From an uncultured Oscillospiraceae bacterium (lineage in GTDB: Bacteria; Bacillota; Clostridia; Oscillospirales; Acutalibacteraceae): DNA of 64,000 bases. A model generated the notes under the pieces. That model worked only from the letters and a program-made list of their open reading frames with translations. It was not told the DNA's origin and did not search any database. A program made the translations under genes and the position numbers. Within the stretch, counting starts at the first letter, position 1. Each line of letters opens with the position of its first letter. The stretch lies in contig CAUGOD010000009.1 of the NCBI GenBank assembly GCA_959601025.1, forward strand, positions 1-64,000. The letters run 5' to 3'. Below, in pieces: positions 43,813-56,710 of the stretch.

Positions 43813-43881
43813 CCTTTTACGGTGCGGTCACTGCTCCTTTTACGGTGCGGTCACTGCTCCTTTTACGGTGCGGTCACTGCT
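43813..43881. repeat. 23-bp tandem repeat (three identical units)
   Basis: Three identical direct copies of a 23-base unit (43813-43835, 43836-43858, 43859-43881). The unit begins CCTTTTACGGTGCGG; with the CCGCA just before the first copy it also forms a hairpin CCGCACC/GGTGCGG (43808-43827). It lies between the J-protein stop and the next gene's start on the minus strand. There are no spacers, so it is not a CRISPR. Confidence 0.88.
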
Positions 43882-43904
43882 CCGTTAGCGATATGGTCGC
43901 CCGC

Positions 43905-44531
43905 TCAACAGCAGCGGATCAGGTCGCCGCCCATGCATTCGCAGCAGCAGTCGGCGCAGATCAGGCTGGAGCACACGTCGCAGCCGGAGCAGCCGCCGGC
44001 GTTCGGATTCCCCGCCGGGCGGTATCCGCCGTTCCGCCGCTGCTGACTCATCTGATTAAAGGCGGTGCGGTATTCCATATTGGATGGGTCCATCCGGCAG
44101 GCGGTGTTGAAATGACCGTAGGCGTCCTCCAGCCAGCCCTTCCGGTACAGCACGCTTCCCTTCAGAAAATACCATTCCGCATCGCGGGAAGCGGCGGGAA
44201 CCCCGTCCAGCAGCATTTCCGCGTCCAGCACCCGGCCGGAATTGATCATGCTGCGGATATCGTTGTAGCGGGAATTCCCGGAAGCCGACGCGCTGCCCGG
44301 CTGTCCGGCCGCATAACCGGCGGCTCCGCCACCCTGCTTACGCATCCGGACAATCGCGTCGTACGCTTCGTTGATCTCCTGCATCTTTTCCTGCGCCAGG
44401 TCGGACAGCGGGTTGTTGGCGTAGTTATCAGGGTGGTATTTCCGCGCCATTTCCCGATACGCCGCCTTCACCTCGTCGTCGGTCGCATTCGGACTGATTC
44501 CCAACACCTTATATGGATCGTTCACGCTCAT
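43905..44531 (-). CDS. J-domain protein with Cys-rich C-terminus
   Basis: 208 residues from the ATG at 44531. Residues 3-65 are a J domain with the HPD motif (REMARKYHPDNYANNP). A middle region resembling TPR helices follows (GRVLDAEMLLDGVPAASRDAEWYFLKGSVLYRKGWLEDAYGHFNTACRMDP). The tail holds about ten Cys in 25 residues (CSGCDVCSSLICADCCCEC). J proteins pass clients to DnaK; the Cys tail may bind metal or carry a modification. It lies next to a DUF5685 gene with the same orientation, a pairing I have seen in Clostridia. An ATG four codons upstream is possible. Confidence 0.83.
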   Translation of the reverse strand: MSVNDPYKVLGISPNATDDEVKAAYREMARKYHPDNYANNPLSDLAQEKMQEINEAYDAIVRMRKQGGGAAGYAAGQPGSASASGNSRYNDIRSMINSGRVLDAEMLLDGVPAASRDAEWYFLKGSVLYRKGWLEDAYGHFNTACRMDPSNMEYRTAFNQMSQQRRNGGYRPAGNPNAGGCSGCDVCSSLICADCCCECMGGDLIRCC

Positions 44532-44662
44532 ATTCCAAACCATGCCTTTCTTCTGTCCGCCCGCCCCGCAGAGGGGCTATAGTGCAGCTCCGGGAAATCT
44601 TCCCCGACAGGATTGTGCAAGGGGACTTGCCTGCGCCGCGGCTTCGGTATTTCGCCTATCGC

Positions 44663-45586
44663 TTACGGAGAGCGGCGAAGCCGCTTCCGCTTTTTGACTC
44701 CTTTATTTTCATCGGCTTTGCCCGCCGCCACCTGCTTTTGCACCGCCGGCATCCCCTGCTCCAAAATATTGCGCAGAATACCGTCGAAGCGACGGACGGT
44801 CAGCAGATTGTAAGCCGCCAGACATTCCGCCAGGCAGGCGTTCAGCGTCAGCAGGGCGTACTGCCGCGTTTCTTCCAGCCGTTCCGGCAGCTTTTCCGGC
44901 TGGTCGGCGGAGAGACCGCGGGAGAGGACGTAGGGATTGTAGCTCCCCTGCGCAAGGTCCTCCTTCAGATCGTCGACCGCGTCGATCAGGTAAATCCAGC
45001 GGCCGAGACAATAGCCGAAGCGATCCAGAACCTTCCGTTCCTTTTCATCGCGGGCGCCCTCGGCGGCCAGAAAGGCCAGCATCCGGGCCGACGGCTCCGC
45101 CGCCGCGTCGATGGAGGCGGAGCCGCTTTTTTCCAGCGCTTCCTGCTGCTCCATGCACTCCCCGATCACCCGATCCAGCGCCGGCTGGCGTTCTTTCGCC
45201 TTTTTCCGGGCACGGGAGGCGAAAAGAAGCAGAAAACGGGAGGGCAGCGAACGCCAGAAGCCCCGGTCAGCGATATCATCCTTTACTTTATAATATACGA
45301 GAAGGGTCGCCGCGTCCGCAGCAAAGGATAGGTTTTCATTCTCGCAGCAGCAGGCGCGTTTTTTCAGCGGATGAAGCGCGCAGCGCCCCTGCCGAAAGCC
45401 GGCGCAGGCGTCGTCCAGCGCCATCCGGAACATGGCCAGAAAGGTAAAATCGTAGCTGAGCGTCATTCGAGCAAGCGGTCCGTACCGCTTGCCGAGCTGC
45501 TTGCACAAGGAACAGTATATCCCCTGATAGTGCTCATATTCCGCCATTTTCAGCTCCGGCTTATATATGCGCACATATCCGAACAT
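44663..45586 (-). CDS. DUF5685-type protein, isoprenoid-synthase-like
   Basis: 307 residues from the ATG at 45586 (MFGYVRIYKPELKMAEYEHY). The N-terminal third has Cys pairs (YCSLCKQLGKRYG, and later CALHPLKKRACCCE). The middle includes YLIDAVDDLKEDLAQGSYNPY, a DDxxxD motif like the metal site of all-helical prenyl-diphosphate enzymes. The tail is basic. The family is of unknown function; its place beside a J-domain gene suggests they work together. Longer starts (up to 45730) read through a region with no conservation pattern and are less likely. Confidence 0.72.
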   Translation of the reverse strand: MFGYVRIYKPELKMAEYEHYQGIYCSLCKQLGKRYGPLARMTLSYDFTFLAMFRMALDDACAGFRQGRCALHPLKKRACCCENENLSFAADAATLLVYYKVKDDIADRGFWRSLPSRFLLLFASRARKKAKERQPALDRVIGECMEQQEALEKSGSASIDAAAEPSARMLAFLAAEGARDEKERKVLDRFGYCLGRWIYLIDAVDDLKEDLAQGSYNPYVLSRGLSADQPEKLPERLEETRQYALLTLNACLAECLAAYNLLTVRRFDGILRNILEQGMPAVQKQVAAGKADENKGVKKRKRLRRSP

Positions 45587-45841
45587 ACCCGTTTCCAAGC
45601 CTTTCCGTTTTCTCGGTTTCACCAGTTTTCGCTTTTCCAGCATTTTCATCATACAGGATTCGGGGCGAAAGTATATGAAAGAATTGTAAATATTCCTGAA
45701 AGAGCGCCCCGGCGCGCGGAGTTTCGACAAAAAGCTCCCCTGCGGAAAAACGCGGAGCGGACCGCTGAACGGCCGCTGAAAAGCGCCGTCCGGCGAATCC
45801 GCCGCGCCTGGGCAGAGGAGCCTCGCAGAGGGGCCTCTTTT

Positions 45842-48688
<2,847 letters not shown>

Positions 48689-48815
48689 GACTTTACTTTC
48701 CTTTATCCTGCCTGTATTTCCCCTTCATTCCCCGCCGGCAGAAGCGGAGACCGTCGGCCAGAAACCGGAAGTTTTCTCCGTCCGGTTCCCGGTGATGTAT
48801 TCCTTTTTCTTTCCG

Positions 48816-50789
<1,974 letters not shown>

Positions 50790-50940
50790 GGACTACCTCC
50801 CTGTTATTACAACTGCCAGCGCTGTCGGCCGGGAAACTAGTGAAATGGATATTTAAAATCATGCAATGCGGAAAAGAAAGACTTGAACAAAATGGAATGC
50901 TATGCTAACGTTGTTTGGCGGTGCGTTTCTTGTTCTTGAT

Positions 50941-51131
50941 ATTTTACCATAGCGCTGCCCGGCCGGGTTTTATGTGGATGTCATCCGGCAATGCAATCGA
51001 GAAATACCTGTCGGTATTTCTCTGGGACATTATTATACCATAGCGCCGCCCAACCAGATTCTCTGCCGGCGTTTGCTTGCGGCGCTACTGAGAAATGCCG
51101 TTGGCATTTCTCCTTGCCGACATTATACCAT
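50941..51131 (-). repeat. Dispersed promoter-hairpin repeat, copy A (tandem pair) upstream of uvrB
   Basis: Read on the minus strand: a TGGTATAAT box (TATAAT 51127-51122), hairpin GAGAAATGCC/GGCATTTCTC (51112-51090), GCGCCGC... and CAGAGAATCTGG..., ending GGGCGGCGC (51051-51043). A second unit follows: TATGGTATAAT (TATAAT 51037-51032), hairpin GAGAAATACC/GGTATTTCTC (51022-50999), ending GGGCAGCGC (50960-50952). A third box TATGGTAAAAT (50951-50941) closes it. Units are 90-91 bases from box to box. Confidence 0.85.
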
Positions 51132-51520
51132 TTACTCTTCCGTTTTAAAAGAGTGTTTCGCAACAACAGAACATATGTTTTTAACGCAGAGTTTGTTAAT
51201 TGTGTATATTCGGTTGCTAATTGGAAAGTTCATCCATCTATTGCAGAGGAACTGTTTCAGGAAGCAATTTGAAACAATCCCCTTTGGGATATTGATATCT
51301 AACCTTAGTTTGCTTAATGCAGGACGAAAGCAACCGGATTGTTTTCTGCTTGGCGATAGGAACCATCAAATATTCCTCTGGTTTTTTGGATATACCAAAA
51401 ATGAGCGGAGGGGCGGTATGTCCGGAAATACGGTAATTTGTCTGAATACGGCGTTTTACCGATAGCCGTACGGAGCTTCCTGCCGATCCGACGGATTTCG
51501 CGGAAAAGTTGCAGCATCCG
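51132..51520. other. AT-richer stretch without recognisable gene
   Basis: Between the two repeat clusters lies about 390 bases of clearly lower GC than its surroundings. Several short frames can be drawn on both strands, but none has a convincing start, length or motif. It looks like decayed or foreign DNA between two repeat copies of opposite orientation. The rest of 50790-51766 consists of the repeat clusters and the 150-base uvrB leader. Confidence 0.5.
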
Positions 51521-51526
51521 CCGCAC

Positions 51527-51705
51527 TATGGTATAATAAATCCGGCTTTGCCGGATTTATCGAAAAACGATTGTCGGGCCAAAGGCCCAGCAAAGGATGG
51601 CAGAGAACCCGGCTCAGCGGCACTATGGTATAATGTCGGCAGGGAGAAATGCGACAGCATATCTTATTTACGCTGCCAGAAAGCCGGCAACGGCAGATAT
51701 CGTCT
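51527..51705 (+). repeat. Dispersed promoter-hairpin repeat, copy B upstream of SGNH gene
   Basis: Unit B1: TATGGTATAAT (51527-51537), hairpin AAATCCGGC/GCCGGATTT (51538-51558), then CAGAGAACCCGGCTCAGCGGCAC. Unit B2 starts with a second TATGGTATAAT (51624-51634), 97 bases on, followed by GTCGGCAGGGAGAAATGCGAC and a more diverged remainder. Both point toward the SGNH gene. Confidence 0.82.
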
Positions 51706-51766
51706 CCGAGTCGGCGGAGTGCTTTACTCTATTTACAGGAATTCACATCACACCATCCATAAGGTC

Positions 51767-52597
51767 GTGTTCTTTTTGTCTAAATCAAAGCGTTCCGCGC
51801 CTATACGGAAAAAAAAGCATCCGGTGCGTACAGCGTTTTTCACCACGCTGATTGTCTGTCTGGCTGCTTTCAGCATGGTATTCGCTCTGAATATCCATAC
51901 CCTTCTGTCCGGAAGCAATCCCTGCGCGCCTTTTTTCGGAAATTTTCTGAATACGAACGCTTCCGGTGGTACGGACAACAGCGGCGGGCCAAACGCGCCG
52001 TCTTCGGATCAAAGCTTTCCGGAATATCTCGACGACACTATCTTTATCGGCGATTCCCGCACCAACGGTATGGTGAACTTTTCCTTTATCAACCGGAACA
52101 ACGCCTACGCCATCGACGGCGTCAATCATCAGACAATGCGCACCGAGCGCTTTCTCACCATGAGCAGCACCGGACGGAAGCTGACCGCGGCGGAAGCCAT
52201 CGGCGTGGTTAAGCCGATCCGGATGATCGTTTCCCTCGGTATCAACGGCGTGGCGTTTATGGGAGAAGAAAAATTCTTTTCCGAATACGCCGCGCTTTTG
52301 GACGAACTGCAGACGGCCTCTCCGGACAGCATTCTGGTGGTTCAATCCATTCTCCCCGTCTCCCAGACCAGGGAAGCGGAGTATCCTCAGCTCGCCAACG
52401 CGATTATTGACGCTTATAACCAGCGGCTGAAAACACTGACGCTGGAAAAGGGCGGCCGCTGGCTGGACACGGCGAACCTTTTAAAAAACTCACGGGGGTC
52501 TTTGAACACGATCTACGATTCAGGGGACGGGCTGCACTTCAACAAACGAGCGTATCAGGCTCTGTTTGATTACTATGACCAGCATCGTATTTACTGA
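51767..52597 (+). CDS. Membrane-anchored SGNH/GDSL hydrolase
   Basis: About 276 residues if it starts at the GTG at 51767; the true start is uncertain because no ATG and only a weak AAGG lie nearby. A basic N-terminus and one membrane helix (TAFFTTLIVCLAAFSMVFAL) are followed by the SGNH domain. Block I is DDTIFIGDSRTNGM with the nucleophile Ser, the Gly/Asn region is SLGINGVAF, and the last block is DGLHFNKRAYQAL with the Asp/His pair. Such external esterases often deacetylate glycans. The frame is open upstream through repeat copy B, so an element-derived extension cannot be excluded. Confidence 0.8.
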   Translation: MFFLSKSKRSAPIRKKKHPVRTAFFTTLIVCLAAFSMVFALNIHTLLSGSNPCAPFFGNFLNTNASGGTDNSGGPNAPSSDQSFPEYLDDTIFIGDSRTNGMVNFSFINRNNAYAIDGVNHQTMRTERFLTMSSTGRKLTAAEAIGVVKPIRMIVSLGINGVAFMGEEKFFSEYAALLDELQTASPDSILVVQSILPVSQTREAEYPQLANAIIDAYNQRLKTLTLEKGGRWLDTANLLKNSRGSLNTIYDSGDGLHFNKRAYQALFDYYDQHRIY

Positions 52598-52629
52598 CGC
52601 CGGATCGGCGCCGAGGGGGCGTAAAAAGC

Positions 52630-53025
52630 ATGAAAATCGCGATCATTGGCAGCCGTAAGGCGCCGAAAGCCATCGCTGCGGCCATTCTTCCCTACATTCC
52701 CGCTGACGCGACCGAGATCGTCAGCGGCGGGGCGGAAGGCGTGGACAAGGCCGCCGAGGACATTGCCGCCTCGCTTTCCCTTCCCCTGCGCCGGTTTTTG
52801 CCGGATTATGAAAAATACGGGCATCGGGCGCCCTTGATGCGGAACCTGGAGATTATCGCCTATGCCGACGAGGTGCTGGCCTTTTGGGACGGCGCGTCCC
52901 GCGGAACCATGCACTGCGTAGCGGAATGCATCCGTTCCGGCAAGCCGGTGCGGGTGGTTCCCTTTTCCCCAGGAGCCGAAGGTCTCCCAACCGAAGGATT
53001 CCCTTCGGAGGAGGGCCGGCTTTGA
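52630..53025 (+). CDS. SLOG-family (YspA/DUF2493-like) protein
   Basis: 131 residues with a Rossmann-like start MKIAIIGSRKAPKAI, then the SLOG signature SGGAEGVDKAAEDIA, LPDYEKYGHRAPLMRNLEIIAYADEVLAFWDGASRGTMHCV. The SLOG fold binds nucleotides or nucleotide-derived ligands; relatives occur in nucleotide metabolism and in defence-linked signalling, but here there is no partner effector gene. GGGGGC lies upstream of the ATG. It lies 32 bases after the SGNH gene and could be co-transcribed. Confidence 0.82.
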   Translation: MKIAIIGSRKAPKAIAAAILPYIPADATEIVSGGAEGVDKAAEDIAASLSLPLRRFLPDYEKYGHRAPLMRNLEIIAYADEVLAFWDGASRGTMHCVAECIRSGKPVRVVPFSPGAEGLPTEGFPSEEGRL

Positions 53026-53078
53026 CCCTTCCCCGGCAGAATGACCGCAATTTTTCCTGAAAGGCTGGAACCGTAAGC

Positions 53079-53495
53079 ATGAGCGTCCTGAAAGGTAAAA
53101 TCGAAGCCAGCATCACCCTGAGCAAATCGACCTGCTATTTTATGCGCACAGGAAAATGCTCGCTGAACGTTGTGACGGATTATTATGTGGCCACCTCCAC
53201 CCGTACCGCCGCGAACGATCTGCTGTACTGTCCCCGTCTCTACCGCGCCATGTGCAACCGGGAACGGATGAAGCCAATCGCCGTCACTCCCTGCGAATGC
53301 GGCCACGCCGAGGTCGTGTCCGGCCATCAGCGCGCCTGCATCGCCAGCCAGAAAAGCCTGGAGCTTTCCATTCAGCCGGCAGGTCCGGAATACAAAGCCG
53401 ACTGTCCCCTCTGCTCCGGACAGATCACCTTTGAGGAAAATAGCGGCGGCACCCGCATCGTCGCCCTGCGGGTGCGGGTCGAGGAGGAGAAATAG
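53079..53495 (+). CDS. Cys-rich protein of unknown function
   Basis: 138 residues with eight Cys, including CECGH and CPLC pairs that could form a zinc site, and a beta-rich pattern at both ends (KGKIEASITLSKSTCYFMRTGKCSLNVVTDYYVA; GTRIVALRVRVEEE). It has no signal peptide or membrane segment. I do not recognise the family. It follows the SLOG gene by 53 bases in the same orientation and ends before a strong two-way terminator, so it may be the last gene of that unit. Confidence 0.6.
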   Translation: MSVLKGKIEASITLSKSTCYFMRTGKCSLNVVTDYYVATSTRTAANDLLYCPRLYRAMCNRERMKPIAVTPCECGHAEVVSGHQRACIASQKSLELSIQPAGPEYKADCPLCSGQITFEENSGGTRIVALRVRVEEEK

Positions 53496-53560
53496 ACGCC
53501 GGAAGCCCCGGAATAAATGGCAAAGATGGTTGAATGACTCTATAAAAATATACGCTGCAA

Positions 53561-53601
53561 AAAAGGCGTGACGGAAATGGATGCTTTCCGTCACGCCTTT
53601 T
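53561..53601. terminator. Bidirectional terminator
   Basis: Perfect 17-bp inverted repeat (53561-53577 / 53585-53601) with A-run and T-run ends, between convergent genes. Confidence 0.95.
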
Positions 53602-53609
53602 ATCCTCTT

Positions 53610-54623
53610 TTATCCATCCGCCGCCTTTTTCAGCCGCAGCGCCAGCAAGCCGGAAAGAACATACAGCGCCGTCGCCGTTCCATCCGTTATCAGCGTAATA
53701 AGCCCCTGCGCCGAAAACGCCGTCATCACACCCAAAAGGCCGATAAACGTAAAGCCGGCGAACAGAAACTGGAAAACAGCAAACGCCGTCGCCGCGCGCA
53801 GAACGGGCGAACCGGTGCGGATAGAAGCGATGAAGCTACCGACAAGGCGGATGGAGAGAATATAGGGAACGACCGCCAGACCCATAGCGATCAGGACGGC
53901 GAACACCATCACAACCAACGCCATCTGGATGACCATCCCGCCCATGGCATCCTCGATATCCGCCGACGAACGATCGCCGAAATACTCCCACAGCTGATCC
54001 AGCCAATCCGGAGAGTTGCTGAGATACAGGCAGAAACCGATAACGGCCAACAGCGAAACGACCATCAGGACAATCTGAGCAATCTGCACCACCCGAACCA
54101 TCGTCAGTCCGGCGGTCGTCATTTTCCGGGAACGGTCGGACGCCGCCCGATAGGTCATCAGCAGCCCGACCGCAATCAGCAGCGAAGGGATCATGCTGAA
54201 CGGCAGCGAAAGCGCCGTGGGAATCCGGCCAACCATCTCCCACAGCGGGTTTCCGTCCGCCGGACGCTCGGAGAGGAGGGTCAGCAGCGGCAGCGCCGCC
54301 TGGAGAAACAGCAGGACGATCACTCCAAGCGCCAGCTTGGAGGACGCGACGGCGCGCAGTCCCTCCATCCGTTCGGCGGGACTTTTCCGACTATTCGGCA
54401 TACCGGGCGCCGGATAGGCGGAATAATAAGGGATATATGGCTGTCCCGCAGGCTGTCCCGCAGGCTGTCCCGCGGCCGGCGGATAGGCCGCCGCGCCGTT
54501 CGGATCGCTTGACGCCGGCGGATTTTCCGCATACGGCGGCTCCGTCCCCAGCGCCTGGCCGCACCGGATGCAAAACCGGCTTTCGTCGTCGTTCAGCATT
54601 CCGCAATACCGACATGATTTCAT
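53610..54623 (-). CDS. Zinc-ribbon multi-pass membrane protein
   Basis: 337 residues. An N-terminal zinc ribbon (CRYCG...CIRCG, about 4-22) is followed by a Pro/Gly/Gln-rich segment with AGQPAGQPAGQP repeats (50-62). Six or so membrane helices come after it. No transporter or enzyme motif is visible. It is one of several proteins in this window joining a zinc ribbon to a membrane domain (783-1538, 9781-10188). GGGAG lies 8 bases before the ATG. Confidence 0.72.
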   Translation of the reverse strand: MKSCRYCGMLNDDESRFCIRCGQALGTEPPYAENPPASSDPNGAAAYPPAAGQPAGQPAGQPYIPYYSAYPAPGMPNSRKSPAERMEGLRAVASSKLALGVIVLLFLQAALPLLTLLSERPADGNPLWEMVGRIPTALSLPFSMIPSLLIAVGLLMTYRAASDRSRKMTTAGLTMVRVVQIAQIVLMVVSLLAVIGFCLYLSNSPDWLDQLWEYFGDRSSADIEDAMGGMVIQMALVVMVFAVLIAMGLAVVPYILSIRLVGSFIASIRTGSPVLRAATAFAVFQFLFAGFTFIGLLGVMTAFSAQGLITLITDGTATALYVLSGLLALRLKKAADG

Positions 54624-54706
54624 TGTGCTTTCTCCCTTTCCTGCTTTCCTTTTTATAGCGGCCGCACGGCGGCTTTCGAGCGGTTCTTCCCTTTTCCTTC
54701 CGTCCT

Positions 54707-55453
54707 TCAGGTATGGGCTGCCGCCGCGGCCAGGATATCCCCCAGCGCGCCGGGCAGCAGCAGGTCGGCCTCCTCGTCCATAGGCGTGGGGGATTTGTTG
54801 ATGAGAACCAACCGGTTCCCCTGGTAATAGCGGAGCATTCCGGCGGCCGGATATACCGCCAGCGAGGTACCGCCGACAAACAGAAGGTCCGCTTCCCCGA
54901 TCGTCTGCACGGCGCGGCGCGTCACCTCCTCGTCCAACGGTTCCTCATACAGCACCACGTCCGGCTTGATGATCCCGCCGCAGGGACAGCGGGGAACTCC
55001 CTCGCTTTCCAGAATCGCGCCCAGCCCGAAGAAGCGGCCGCACTCCACACAGTGATTGCGGTGCACCGAGCCGTGCAGCTCCAGCACCTCCCGACTTCCC
55101 GCCGCCTGGTGCAATCCGTCGATATTCTGGGTAATCACCGCGCTCAGCTTTCCTTCCCGTTCCCACTGCGCCAGCACACGGTGGGCGCGGTTCGGCCGAG
55201 CCGAGGGGCAGAGCATTTTTTCCCGGTAAAAACGGAAAAACTCCTCCGGATTACGGAGGAAAAAGCGATGGGACAGGATCGTCTCCGGCGGAAACCGGTA
55301 TTGCTGATGATACAGCCCGTCGGTGCTACGAAAATCCGGGATGCCGCTTTCGGTGGAAACGCCGGCCCCGCCGAAAAACACCAGGCGGCGGCTTTCCCCC
55401 ACCCACCGGCGAAGCGTTTCCAGCCCGGCTCCGTCTCTTTCCCATTTTTCCAT
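54707..55453 (-). CDS. NAD-dependent protein deacylase (sirtuin)
   Basis: 248 residues with all the Sir2 motifs: FFGGAGVSTESGIPDFRS, TQNIDGLH, the catalytic His in LELHGSV, a zinc site (CVECG...CPCGG), GGTSLAVYPAAG and LVLINKSPTP. It removes acetyl or other acyl groups from lysines using NAD. GGAGGA lies 8 bases before the ATG. It starts 4 bases after the YgjP-type peptidase gene, so the two form an operon. Confidence 0.95.
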   Translation of the reverse strand: MEKWERDGAGLETLRRWVGESRRLVFFGGAGVSTESGIPDFRSTDGLYHQQYRFPPETILSHRFFLRNPEEFFRFYREKMLCPSARPNRAHRVLAQWEREGKLSAVITQNIDGLHQAAGSREVLELHGSVHRNHCVECGRFFGLGAILESEGVPRCPCGGIIKPDVVLYEEPLDEEVTRRAVQTIGEADLLFVGGTSLAVYPAAGMLRYYQGNRLVLINKSPTPMDEEADLLLPGALGDILAAAAAHT

Positions 55454-55457
55454 TCGT

Positions 55458-56153
55458 TCATTCCTCCGCTGTCGGTTCTTCTGTCAATACGGACAGGCGG
55501 CGCTCCGCCTGCCGCAGCCGCTTCTTTCTCTCCCGGTAATCGGGGAGCATCGTTTCCACCAGCCGCCAAAAGGCAGCGGAATGGTTATGCTCGCGCAGGT
55601 GGCAGAGCTCGTGCACCAGCACATAATCGGCAGTGCGGGAATCGACGGCCGCCAGCATCCAGGAAAAATTGAGGTTTCCTTTCCCGGAGCAGGAGCCCCA
55701 GCGCCGAACCGCCCAGCTGACCTTCACCGCCGAGGGCGTTACACCAAGGCGGACGGCAAAGCCGTCAAGCCGCTGCGCCACAAGCTCCCGCGTCTTTTCC
55801 CTATATAGAGCAATCAGGGAGGGGCGGACTGCCGGCCACCTTTCCGGCGGCAGAGTAAAGCATACCCCGTCGAACCCGAACGCCTCCCCGGCGACGACAG
55901 GATATTCCGTCCCGCCGAGCGGCAGCGTGCCTCCCGGCGCCGGACGAAGCGCTTCTCTCTCCCGGGAACGCCGAAGGGCTTCCTTTTGCCGGTCGACGAT
56001 CCAGCCGGCCTTTTCACGGATAAAGCGGTCGATTTCCTTTGCCGGAAGCTGCCGGGGCGCACGGGCCTCCACCCGCCCGTCCGGCAGGACGCAGACCGCC
56101 AGCGTACGGCGTTTCGACCGGACAACGGTGTACGACACGGGATGCTCCGGCAC
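55458..56153 (-). CDS. YgjP/WLM-type metallopeptidase
   Basis: 231 residues with a beta-rich N-terminal part and the zinc motif HELCHLREHNHS (HExxH with a downstream His) preceded by WGSCSGKGNLNFSWML, the DUF45/YgjP signature. The family resembles SprT/WLM peptidases; the substrate is unknown. The start is a GTG at 56153 with AAGGAGG 8 bases upstream. It overlaps or nearly touches the sirtuin gene after it. Confidence 0.88.
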   Translation of the reverse strand: MPEHPVSYTVVRSKRRTLAVCVLPDGRVEARAPRQLPAKEIDRFIREKAGWIVDRQKEALRRSREREALRPAPGGTLPLGGTEYPVVAGEAFGFDGVCFTLPPERWPAVRPSLIALYREKTRELVAQRLDGFAVRLGVTPSAVKVSWAVRRWGSCSGKGNLNFSWMLAAVDSRTADYVLVHELCHLREHNHSAAFWRLVETMLPDYRERKKRLRQAERRLSVLTEEPTAEE

Positions 56154-56275
56154 AGCGGCCGCCTCCTTTTTCCGGAATTGGGTTTCTCTTTTTCATTTCT
56201 CATTGTATCCCCTGCCGGAGTCCCTTGTCAACCTTGGCCTTCCGGCTTTGCCGGTTTTGTATTTTTCAGCCGTTG

Positions 56276-56305
56276 TGATTAAGCCGGTATATTCCGCCCA
56301 TACTA
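56276..56305 (+). promoter_or_regulatory. Candidate sigma-G (forespore) promoter of yaaL-bofA
   Basis: TGATTA (56276-56281), 17-base spacer, CATACTA (56299-56305), 33 bases before the yaaL-like start. Both boxes and spacing closely match the sigma-G pattern (TGAATA-17/18-CATACTA); sigma-F overlap is possible. Confidence 0.55.
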
Positions 56306-56337
56306 GGCATAAGAATTTTGTGAAAGGCGGGAAAACC

Positions 56338-56604
56338 ATGGAGGGGGCCATTCGAAAAGCTATCCTAAAAACACCGGTGGAGGAGCCCGACGAGCTCCTG
56401 GTGGCCATCCGCGACGTCTGCGCACGGATGGATAACGTCAATACGCGGTTCTCAATGGAAAGCGACAACGACATGATCGAGGCGTGTATTTACGAGCTGG
56501 AATCGCTGCGTGCACACTACCGTTACCTGCTCCGCCTCGCCAAAAGCCGGGGAATGACCGTGGGCGGTTACACGGTGGAGGAGGAAAAGGAAACGTCCGT
56601 TTGA
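56338..56604 (+). CDS. yaaL: DUF2508 (YaaL-like) protein
   Basis: 88 residues, acidic and helical (PDELLVAIRDVCARMDNVNTRF, then MIEACIYELESLRAHYRYLLRLAK), fitting the DUF2508/YaaL family. In Bacillus, yaaL lies directly before bofA, exactly as here. The function is unknown. I start it at the ATG at 56338 with AAAGGCGGG upstream; the frame is open much further upstream, but that stretch is antisense to the YgjP-type gene. Confidence 0.85.
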   Translation: MEGAIRKAILKTPVEEPDELLVAIRDVCARMDNVNTRFSMESDNDMIEACIYELESLRAHYRYLLRLAKSRGMTVGGYTVEEEKETSV

Positions 56605-56710
56605 AACCAAACGGCCACTTGAAAACAAGCGGAGGAAAAGCACGGCTTAGTAAGAATAGACGCCCGCGACCTTTTAGGGCATCTATCCAGGAAAGGACAG
56701 GATTCGGAAT

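Noticed and set aside
43813..43881. Possible CRISPR array
   Set aside because: Three 23-base repeats touch each other directly with no spacers, and no cas genes are present.
50974..51465. A 163-codon plus-strand frame
   Set aside because: Its first part is the complement of repeat copy A and the rest has no motif or convincing ribosome-binding site.
51509..51766. Upstream extension of the SGNH protein by ~86 residues
   Set aside because: The extension reads through repeat copy B and resembles no protein; the membrane helix just after the GTG at 51767 marks a natural N-terminus. The start remains uncertain.
52630..53495. SLOG gene plus Cys-rich gene as a two-gene defence system
   Set aside because: There is no effector domain (nuclease, pore or NADase) and no typical defence-island neighbours; not enough to claim it.
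55633..56337. Upstream extension of the YaaL-like frame
   Set aside because: It is antisense to the YgjP-type peptidase gene; the ATG at 56338 has a good ribosome-binding site and promoter.
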